5,872 nucleotides of DNA from Alphaproteobacteria bacterium. Lineage in GTDB: Bacteria > Pseudomonadota > Alphaproteobacteria > Sphingomonadales > Emcibacteraceae. Each line of letters starts with the position of its first letter. Within the stretch, counting starts at the first letter, position 1. The stretch is taken from NCBI GenBank assembly GCA_030432815.1, contig JAUILB010000192.1:1-5872 (forward strand), written 5' to 3'. Positions 1 through 5,220 of the stretch are shown here, one piece after another. The position numbers and the translations under genes are program-made. Below the pieces are notes generated by a model that saw nothing but the letters and a program-made list of their open reading frames with translations, was not told the origin of the DNA and did not search any database.

Positions 1-452
1 TGAAAGATAGCACCCTTGTTTACAAGATATTTTTTTAAGGTTAGCGCGTTTGTAATATTACCGTTGTGGGCAACCGCAAAACCACCACTGGCAAGATCGG
101 CAAAAAGTGGCTGAACATTGCGCAGTCCTGCACCACCAGATGTGGAATAGCGCACATGACCGATCGCGCTATTTCCTGGCAGTGATGAAATGACAGGCTG
201 TGTATTAAAGTTATCTGCGACCTGGCCTAATGATTTATGGGAAAAAAACTGCCCTTCATGGTAGCTTACGATACCAGCCGCTTCCTGCCCTCTGTGTTGT
301 AAAGCATGAAGACCCAAAACGGTACGTGTGGAGGCTTCCTGTGCGTTAAAAACACCAAATACACCACATTCGTCGTGAAATTTATCTGTTTCAAATGGAT
401 TCGTACTAAAAGGAAAGAGGCTAGAATTCGAGGAATTTAAATGATCCGTCAT
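1..452 (-). CDS. purF: Amidophosphoribosyltransferase PurF, N-terminal part (3' end outside window)
   Basis: PurF catalyses the first committed step of de novo purine synthesis, transferring glutamine-derived ammonia to PRPP to give 5-phosphoribosylamine in the cytoplasm. I translated this region by hand from the ATG at 452-450. 150 codons are open up to the left edge, about a third of a usual PurF of roughly 480-500 residues. Seen are the N-terminal nucleophile block DECGVFG (Cys29), HRGQEAAG (53-60), GHVRYST (98-104), RNVQPLF (111-117) and AHNGNITNA (128-136), all hallmarks of the class II glutaminase domain. The phosphoribosyltransferase domain is outside the window. Cys29 must become the N-terminus for catalysis, so residues 1-28 are inferred to be a removable propeptide, as known for the Bacillus-type enzyme. 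There is no alternative ATG, GTG or TTG between codon 1 and Cys29, so the start is firm. It lies 69 bases after cvpA, with a weak GAG/GGA Shine-Dalgarno upstream. The cvpA-purF neighbourhood is widely conserved. Confidence 0.95.
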   Translation of the reverse strand, partial: MTDHLNSSNSSLFPFSTNPFETDKFHDECGVFGVFNAQEASTRTVLGLHALQHRGQEAAGIVSYHEGQFFSHKSLGQVADNFNTQPVISSLPGNSAIGHVRYSTSGGAGLRNVQPLFADLASGGFAVAHNGNITNALTLKKYLVNKGAIF

Positions 453-485
453 TAATCCAACTCGTTAAAGATATATATGAAACTC

Positions 486-514
486 TGTATATTGTGTTTG
501 GGGCTTTTTGTGAA
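486..514 (-). promoter_or_regulatory. Candidate sigma-70-type promoter for purF
   Basis: On the minus strand, TTCACA (509-514, five of six matches to TTGACA) is followed after exactly 17 bases by TATACA (486-491, four of six matches to TATAAT). Transcription would start near 479, giving a leader of about 25-30 bases before the purF ATG at 452. It lies in the only sizeable intergenic gap of the window (453-521), which is AT-rich. This is pattern matching only. Such matches occur by chance in AT-rich DNA, and read-through from cvpA is equally possible because no terminator is visible. Confidence 0.35.
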
Positions 515-521
515 CCTTTTT

Positions 522-1163
522 TTACGTTTTTGTTCCTTCCTCGAACAAATTATTCATTTCCTCGCGCGTTTCATCATCATATCGTGTTTCTTCACCGTCA
601 GCATCATTACCAGCGGGAAAGGAGGGCACAATATTTTTAAAAGTACCGAACCAGTCGGTGCCAATAGAATCTTCGCCAAATAAAGGTTCATTTTTATAGG
701 GATTCATTGAATTAAGCATACTGGCGCCATATTCTATAAGCGGTCTCGACTTTGCTTCCATGAATGAATCCGGATATTCATCTCTTGAGAAAAATGGCGT
801 CGTAAGCAGGTAGGCAAAACTGACGATAAACATGCCACGCACAATACCAAACAAAATACCAAGGCCGCGGTCAAGGGCGCCGATATGGCTTTCCTTCACG
901 GTCTTTCCTATCACACCGCCTAGAAATTTAAACAATATCAAACTGCCTATTCCAAGCGCCGCATATGTTATTGCACTGGCCATCTGATCAGGTTGAACAA
1001 TTTCAACCACATAGGGATAAGCGATGGGATGTCCTTGTAATGTTACGAATAAAGCTAAAACCCACGCAGCGAGGCCAAGAGCTTCCGTTGTAAAACCACG
1101 TGTGACAGCGATTAACATGGACGAACCAATAATCAGAAGTACAATAATATCAATAGCGTTAAT
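522..1163 (-). CDS. cvpA: CvpA family inner-membrane protein, probable ATT start
   Basis: CvpA is a small multi-pass inner-membrane protein named for its requirement in colicin V production. Its biochemical role is poorly defined, with envelope-homeostasis links reported. The first ATG (1116-1118) would give 198 residues and cut into the first membrane helix. The frame stays open upstream, and starting at ATT 1163-1161 gives 213 residues beginning (M)NAIDIIVLLIIGSS, matching the usual family N-terminus. AAGGA at 1172-1176 sits 8 bases before this ATT, whereas no purine-rich motif precedes the ATG. No ATG, GTG or TTG lies between the radA stop and 1118 in this frame. Hydrophobic segments are at about 5-21, 26-42, 62-86 and 100-122. 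Family motifs are RGF (22-24), EALGLAAW (27-34) and LDRGLGILFGIVRG (97-110). The tail after about 185 is hydrophilic and strongly acidic, probably cytosolic. The gene follows radA by 27 bases and precedes purF. Identity is firm; the start is inferred. Confidence 0.9.
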   Translation of the reverse strand: MNAIDIIVLLIIGSSMLIAVTRGFTTEALGLAAWVLALFVTLQGHPIAYPYVVEIVQPDQMASAITYAALGIGSLILFKFLGGVIGKTVKESHIGALDRGLGILFGIVRGMFIVSFAYLLTTPFFSRDEYPDSFMEAKSRPLIEYGASMLNSMNPYKNEPLFGEDSIGTDWFGTFKNIVPSFPAGNDADGEETRYDDETREEMNNLFEEGTKT

Positions 1164-1171
1164 TGTCCTAA

Positions 1172-1176
1172 TCCTT
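1172..1176 (-). promoter_or_regulatory. Shine-Dalgarno deciding the cvpA start
   Basis: AAGGA on the minus strand lies 8 bases before the ATT codon at 1163-1161, a near-ideal spacing. A second AGGA at 1166-1169 is only 2 bases from the ATT, too close to be the main site. The 22 bases before the later ATG at 1118 are pyrimidine- and T-rich and lack any such motif. This is the main nucleotide-level evidence that translation begins at ATT. Confidence 0.6.
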
Positions 1177-1190
1177 TTAATTTTGCTGCA

Positions 1191-2561
1191 TTATTCCAGA
1201 TTTGGGGCAATAATATCAACAAGTTTTATTAATTGATCAAGTTCAGCCGTTTTTATTTTTTTATTCTTAAATTTCATTTTTGACGGAATAAAGGCCTGTG
1301 AAAATCCAAGTTTTTCCGCTTCTTTCAGGCGTGCGTCTGCTTGACCAACAGGTCTTATTTCTCCACTTAGGGCAATTTCACCAAAAATAACAGTTTCTTT
1401 GGCGATTGGGTCCCCGGACAAGGATGAAATAAGCGCTGCCGCGACGGCAAGATCGGCTGCCGGCTCTGAAATTTTAAGACCGCCCGCCACATTGAGATAA
1501 ATATCATAAGCCCCAAGTCCTAGCCCGCATCGGGCATCAAGTACGGCAATGATCATGGCCAGACGGGCACTATCCCATCCGACAACGGCGCGGCGCGGTG
1601 TTCCCAGAGATGTTGATGCTACCAGCGCCTGTATTTCCACAAGCATTGGTCGTGATCCTTCCATGCCGGCAAAAACTGCGCTTCCCACAACTTCACCGTC
1701 GTGATCCCCTAGAAACAATGCCGATGGGTTGGATACTTCGGAAAGCCCGAGTTCACCCATTTCAAAAACACCAATTTCATCGGTACCGCCAAAGCGGTTT
1801 TTTACGGCGCGTAATATCCTAAACTGATGTCCGCGATCCCCTTCAAAATAAAGCACGGTATCAACCATATGTTCCAAAACGCGGGGCCCGGCAATCTGCC
1901 CATCTTTTGTGACGTGCCCAACCAGAAGAACACAAACGTTTTTTTTCTTGGCAAAACTGATCAGTTCCTGGGCGCAGGTTCGAACCTGTGCCACGGTCCC
2001 GGGGGCACTTTCGATGGTATCGGCATACATGGTCTGGATACTGTCTATAACCACCACATCAGGACTTTTTCCCTTGCTTAAGGTGGCGAGTATATCACGA
2101 AGGTTGGTTTCCGATGCCAACATAGCAGTGCTATCCGCAAGTCCAAGCCGTTCTGCACGCATACGTACCTGTGCAACTGACTCTTCACCGGATATATAAA
2201 CCGTCTCCAGATTGTTATTGGAAAGCCGGCTTACGGCCTGTAGCAGAATGGTGGATTTACCAATGCCGGGATCCCCGCCGATAAGTATTGCCGACCCGGG
2301 GACAAGCCCGCCGCCACAGACACGGTCAAATTCATGGATTGTTGAAACCATACGGGGCAGGGCATCTTCTTTGCCCTTAAGTCCGGAAAGTTCGATGATA
2401 TGTCCTTTGGCGGAAGAAGATTTGCCAAGTCCCGTTGGCAGGTTTTCATTTGCTTCTTCAGTAAGCGTGTTCCATTCACCACAGCCTTCACACTGCCCCA
2501 TCCACTTGGAATAAGTGGAACCGCAACTGTTACAGACGTATATACGTTTTTGTTTTGCCAT
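1191..2561 (-). CDS. radA: DNA repair/recombination ATPase RadA (Sms)
   Basis: RadA is a RecA-related, DnaB-like hexameric ATPase that drives branch migration of recombination intermediates and helps process stalled forks in the cytoplasm. The 456-residue product has the standard family length and domain order. It starts with a four-cysteine zinc finger (CNSC 10-13 and CEGC 24-27), then the RecA core with Walker A GGDPGIGKST (95-104), SGEES (124-128) and Walker B VVVIDSIQT (169-177). Next come the RadA-specific KNRFG motif (254-258) and a C-terminal Lon-protease-like domain with EPAADLAVA (366-374) and GEIALSGEIRPV (394-405). All key residues are present, so it looks intact. The ATG is 7 bases after the mlaF stop, and its Shine-Dalgarno AGAGGG (2572-2577) encodes the end of MlaF, which suggests translational coupling. 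The gene ends in TAATG, 27 bases before cvpA. Confidence 0.98.
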   Translation of the reverse strand: MAKQKRIYVCNSCGSTYSKWMGQCEGCGEWNTLTEEANENLPTGLGKSSSAKGHIIELSGLKGKEDALPRMVSTIHEFDRVCGGGLVPGSAILIGGDPGIGKSTILLQAVSRLSNNNLETVYISGEESVAQVRMRAERLGLADSTAMLASETNLRDILATLSKGKSPDVVVIDSIQTMYADTIESAPGTVAQVRTCAQELISFAKKKNVCVLLVGHVTKDGQIAGPRVLEHMVDTVLYFEGDRGHQFRILRAVKNRFGGTDEIGVFEMGELGLSEVSNPSALFLGDHDGEVVGSAVFAGMEGSRPMLVEIQALVASTSLGTPRRAVVGWDSARLAMIIAVLDARCGLGLGAYDIYLNVAGGLKISEPAADLAVAAALISSLSGDPIAKETVIFGEIALSGEIRPVGQADARLKEAEKLGFSQAFIPSKMKFKNKKIKTAELDQLIKLVDIIAPNLE

Positions 2562-2562
2562 T

Positions 2563-2577
2563 GGGTGATTACCCTCT
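2563..2577 (-). promoter_or_regulatory. radA Shine-Dalgarno within a small hairpin overlapping the mlaF stop
   Basis: On the minus strand AGAGGG (2572-2577) lies 10 bases before the radA ATG. Its GGGT (2571-2574) can pair with ACCC (2563-2566) across a 4-base AATC loop, giving a perfect 4-bp stem that ends one base before the ATG. The mlaF TAA stop (2569-2571) lies inside this hairpin. A ribosome finishing mlaF would open it, so it could couple radA translation to mlaF. The stem is short and probably only marginally stable, so the regulatory role is inferred. Confidence 0.4.
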
Positions 2578-3348
2578 CAGGATTTCCATCTTGATCGGCC
2601 CCTCGGCTTTACCGTTAATGAATTGATCAATATAATCGCTACCGCTATGGTCAATTTCATCTTTGGGCCCGGTCCAGATAATATTACCATGATATATCAT
2701 GGAAACATGATCGGCAATTTTTCGCACACTTGACATATCATGGGTGATGGTAAGCGCAGTGGCACCCACATCCTTCACACATTCAACAATGAGTTCATTG
2801 ATAACGTCTGACATAATAGGGTCAAGGCCGGTTGTCGGTTCATCAAAGAAAATAATTTCGGGATTTGCTGCAATTGCACGTGCAAGACCAACACGTTTTT
2901 GCATTCCTCCGGATAATTCCGCTGGGCTAAGACTTCCCACATCAGGGCTTAGGCCAACACGACGGAGTTTCTCAATGGCAATTTCCTTTGCTTCCTTGCG
3001 GTTACAAAGGCGTTGCGCAAGAAGGCCAAAAGCAACATTTTCCCATACCGGCAGGCTGTCAAACAAGGCTGCCCCCTGAAACAGCATGCCAAATTTGGTC
3101 AAAATCTTTTTACGTTCATCTGCGCCTATGCCAACCATTTCGGTGCCATCAATTTTGATGCTGCCACCATTAGGATAAAGAAGACCAAGAATACATTTAA
3201 GGGTCACCGATTTGCCGGAACCGGACCCGCCGATGATAACCATGCTTTCACCGGGCATAACCGTAAGGTCCACACTTTCCAGCACTACTTTGCTTCCGAA
3301 ACGTTTATGAAGACCTTTAAGTTCTATTTTGGGGATTATCTCATTCAT
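2569..3348 (-). CDS. mlaF: MlaF-type ABC transporter ATPase (phospholipid/intermembrane transport)
   Basis: This is the ATP-hydrolysing subunit of a Mla/Ttg2/Mkl-type transporter that moves phospholipids between inner membrane and periplasmic carriers to maintain outer-membrane lipid asymmetry. It acts on the cytosolic face as a dimer on the MlaE permease. The 259 residues contain Walker A GGSGSGKS (40-47), the Q-loop Gln91 in MLFQGAALFDSLPVWENV (88-105), the ABC signature LSGGMQKRVGLARA (145-158), Walker B plus D-loop FFDEPTTGLDP (167-177) and the H-loop His203. The FQGAALFDSL block and the C-terminal YIDQF-NGKAEGPI segment (239-252) are typical of MlaF rather than of generic importers. The ATG overlaps the mlaE stop as ATGA. 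The nearest GGAG is 14 bases upstream, so expression probably depends on coupling to mlaE. No MlaD, MlaC or MlaB gene follows; radA does. Confidence 0.93.
   Translation of the reverse strand: MNEIIPKIELKGLHKRFGSKVVLESVDLTVMPGESMVIIGGSGSGKSVTLKCILGLLYPNGGSIKIDGTEMVGIGADERKKILTKFGMLFQGAALFDSLPVWENVAFGLLAQRLCNRKEAKEIAIEKLRRVGLSPDVGSLSPAELSGGMQKRVGLARAIAANPEIIFFDEPTTGLDPIMSDVINELIVECVKDVGATALTITHDMSSVRKIADHVSMIYHGNIIWTGPKDEIDHSGSDYIDQFINGKAEGPIKMEILRG
3345..3348 (-). other. ATGA stop/start overlap of mlaE and mlaF
   Basis: The minus-strand ATGA contains the ATG of mlaF (3346-3348) and the TGA of mlaE (3345-3347). There is no well-spaced Shine-Dalgarno before mlaF, since the nearest GGAG is 14 bases away. 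Termination-reinitiation is therefore the likely way mlaF is translated, which would match the one-to-one stoichiometry known for MlaE and MlaF. Confidence 0.8.
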
Positions 3349-4121
3349 GATGAAAAGAACATCTCCGTAACAACATAGTTAGAAAGCAGGATCATAATAC
3401 AGGCGGAAACAACCGCGTTGGTGGTCGAAATACCCACACCCTGCGCCCCGCCACGGGTGTTAAAACCATGATAACATCCCATCAGGGATATAAAAAAACC
3501 AAATACCGCCGCCTTGGTCATGCTGGCCATAACATCTATCGCTTCAAGGAAATCGATAGTTGATTTTATATAACTTCCACTGTTATAGCCAAGCTTTGTC
3601 GTTGCAAGTAAATAGCCACCAAGCACACCGATGGTGTCCGCAACAATCACCAGCATAAAGGGCATCATGATAACAGTTGCGAGTATCCGCGGTGCAATCA
3701 GATATTTAAAAGGATCGGTGGAAAGCGTTACAAGCGCATCAATCTGTTCCGTAACCCGCATGGTGCCAAGTTCGGCTGCCATGGATGCACTGACCCGTCC
3801 CGCAACAATAAGTCCGCAAAGGGTGGGGCCAAGCTCCCGGACGATACCGATCACAACAATCGTCGGCAGGGTGCTTTCTGCGTTAAACCGCGAACTTCCT
3901 TCGTAAATATTAACCGCTAGTGCCGCGCCCGTGAATAGCGTTGTAAGGCCAACAACAGGTAGTGAATAATAGCCGATATTAAGCATTTGACGCCAAAGTT
4001 CACGAGGATAAAAAGGCGGCGTAAAAATATGGCGCACACCGTTTACGGCAAATATGCCGATCTTGCCTGCTGCCTGCAAAAAACTGATAGTAACCCGCCC
4101 AATGACGGCAAGGAAATTCAT
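3345..4121 (-). CDS. mlaE: MlaE-type ABC transporter permease (phospholipid/intermembrane transport)
   Basis: This is the inner-membrane permease of the Mla-type lipid transporter; two copies form the lipid channel with MlaF dimers below and MlaD-type MCE rings above. The 258 residues match the family length. There is an N-terminal interfacial stretch containing PPFYPRELWRQM (35-46), then hydrophobic segments at about 52-72, 86-110, 147-173, 203-217 and 235-255. Family blocks are GYYSLPVVGLTTLFTGAAL (50-68), RELGPTLCGLIVAGRVSA (95-112), ELGTMRVTEQIDAL (117-130) and GCYHGFNTRGGAQGVG (215-230). The start is supported by GAGGGG at 4132-4137, 10 bases upstream, inside the last codons of alr. It is 5 bases downstream of alr and overlaps mlaF by 4 bases, so the two transporter subunits are co-translated. 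No STAS domain is visible. Confidence 0.94.
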   Translation of the reverse strand: MNFLAVIGRVTISFLQAAGKIGIFAVNGVRHIFTPPFYPRELWRQMLNIGYYSLPVVGLTTLFTGAALAVNIYEGSSRFNAESTLPTIVVIGIVRELGPTLCGLIVAGRVSASMAAELGTMRVTEQIDALVTLSTDPFKYLIAPRILATVIMMPFMLVIVADTIGVLGGYLLATTKLGYNSGSYIKSTIDFLEAIDVMASMTKAAVFGFFISLMGCYHGFNTRGGAQGVGISTTNAVVSACIMILLSNYVVTEMFFSS

Positions 4122-4126
4122 TAAGC

Positions 4127-5218
4127 TTACGCCCCTCGAATATATTTTTTATTATATCTCTGACCTATGCCGGTCAGCAGCTCATATTGTCCTAAAGTAG
4201 AGACTTCAGCCGCCATTTCAAGTGTTATATTTGCGCCAAGCAGCTCAACATCATCTTTTACTGTTATATGGCTGAATTTATCGTCTGTTATATCAATGGC
4301 AATCATATCCATACTGACTTTGCCTATTACATTTGCAACATGTCCGCCGACAAAAACTTTTGCGCATTTATCACTGGTTTTAAAGGTTCCGTCTGCATAT
4401 CCCACATTGACGAGCGCGATACGGGCTTCTTCTGCCGCCGTCCAAAGTGAATTATACCCAACGGCCATGCCGGGCCTCAGATGGCGGATTTGAAGGATTT
4501 TTCCATAAAGTTCAAACACATGCTTAAGACCGTCCGGACGCTTTGGAAGTCCGGGATTGCCGCCATAAAGCATGATGCCGGGACGCAGGAGGTCAAAATG
4601 ATAATCCTCACCAAGATAAATACCTCCTGAATTGCAAAGACTCGCTTTAGCATCAGGAAGCTGGTAACGATACCGGATAAAACGATCAAGTTGCATTTCA
4701 TTGGAAGGATGCCCCGCAATTTCCGACTGTATGAAATGGCTCATAACCAGTGAAACATTTAGATCTGGCCGGTCATTTAAAAAAAGTTCCGCTTCATCTT
4801 CCGATAATCCTAATCTGTTAATCCCTGTGTCAAAATGGATTGCGCAAGGGGCGGGCTGTCCCCGCCAAATATCGATCTGATTTAAATCATTAAGAACAGG
4901 GCGAATATTATGTTCAAGAATTGTTTCGACCTGATCTTCGGTTGTACCGTTAAACACATAAATGGTTACTTTTGGCAGGGCGGTTCGCAAATTGACCGCT
5001 TCGCGCAGGTTAGCGACAAAAAAAACCTCACACCCGCCATCATGGTAAAGGGCAGGGGCAATATCGGTCATGCCAAGACCATATGCATTTGCCTTGACCA
5101 CGGCGGCGCAGTCGGCGGTGGATGATTTTGATTTAAGTGTTTGATAATTATCAATAATCGCGTCCAAGTGAACTGTCATTGTTGCCAATGCGCTTTCGGG
5201 GACTATGGGGATGCTCAT
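4127..5218 (-). CDS. alr: Alanine racemase, PLP-dependent
   Basis: Alr interconverts L- and D-alanine in the cytoplasm, supplying D-alanine for peptidoglycan. The 363 residues match the family. The PLP lysine is Lys42 in VVKANAYGLG (40-49), at the first strand of the TIM barrel. RLGL (135-138) and MSHF (159-162) fit the cofactor pocket, LRPGIMLYGG (211-220) is the phosphate-side loop region, and GYNSLWTA (254-261) contains Tyr255, the expected second catalytic base. GYADG (273-277) and GKVSMDM (299-305) mark the C-terminal beta domain, and YELLTGIGQR (345-354) closes it. All catalytic residues are present. The ATG is 2 bases after the dnaB stop with only a distant GGA; Met14 (codon ending at 5177) is a possible alternative start, since the family core begins shortly after it. 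The dnaB-alr adjacency is usual in Alphaproteobacteria, so this is probably the housekeeping rather than a catabolic copy. Confidence 0.96.
   Translation of the reverse strand: MSIPIVPESALATMTVHLDAIIDNYQTLKSKSSTADCAAVVKANAYGLGMTDIAPALYHDGGCEVFFVANLREAVNLRTALPKVTIYVFNGTTEDQVETILEHNIRPVLNDLNQIDIWRGQPAPCAIHFDTGINRLGLSEDEAELFLNDRPDLNVSLVMSHFIQSEIAGHPSNEMQLDRFIRYRYQLPDAKASLCNSGGIYLGEDYHFDLLRPGIMLYGGNPGLPKRPDGLKHVFELYGKILQIRHLRPGMAVGYNSLWTAAEEARIALVNVGYADGTFKTSDKCAKVFVGGHVANVIGKVSMDMIAIDITDDKFSHITVKDDVELLGANITLEMAAEVSTLGQYELLTGIGQRYNKKYIRGA
4132..4137 (-). promoter_or_regulatory. mlaE Shine-Dalgarno embedded in the 3' end of alr
   Basis: GAGGGG on the minus strand lies 10 bases before the mlaE ATG and encodes part of the final Arg-Gly-Ala of Alr. 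It is the strongest Shine-Dalgarno-like site in the window and supports the chosen mlaE start. Confidence 0.6.
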
Positions 5219-5220
5219 GC

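Noticed and set aside
501..523. Run of T on the plus strand considered as a rho-independent terminator.
   Set aside because: The T-run would serve only a plus-strand transcript, and no plus-strand gene exists. On the minus strand it is an A-run with no convincing stem before it.
477..683. Open frame of 68 codons on the plus strand with a hydrophobic product, spanning the cvpA-purF gap and the 3' end of cvpA.
   Set aside because: It is mostly antisense to the acidic tail and body of cvpA, has no recognisable family or good Shine-Dalgarno, and its hydrophobicity follows from the complement of acidic codons.
1164..1193. Possible RadA-CvpA fusion, because the two genes share a reading frame across one TAA.
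   Set aside because: Both proteins are normally separate, RadA ends at its usual length, and a Shine-Dalgarno precedes the cvpA start; stop-codon read-through has no specific support.
1024..1236. Plus-strand open frame of 70 codons opposite the cvpA start and the radA end.
   Set aside because: It is antisense to two well-supported genes. The apparent hydrophobic helix is the complement of the Ile/Val-rich, AT-rich cvpA start.
1598..2514. Several overlapping plus-strand open frames opposite radA.
   Set aside because: radA is unambiguous on the minus strand with full motifs; the opposite frames show no domain features and are shadows.
2744..3378. Plus-strand open frames of 111 and 121 codons opposite mlaF.
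   Set aside because: mlaF has all ABC ATPase motifs in frame; the opposite translations resemble no known family.
4167..4493. Plus-strand open frame of 108 codons opposite alr, very Ser/Thr-rich.
   Set aside because: The Ser-rich composition is typical of antisense translation, and alr fully explains this region.
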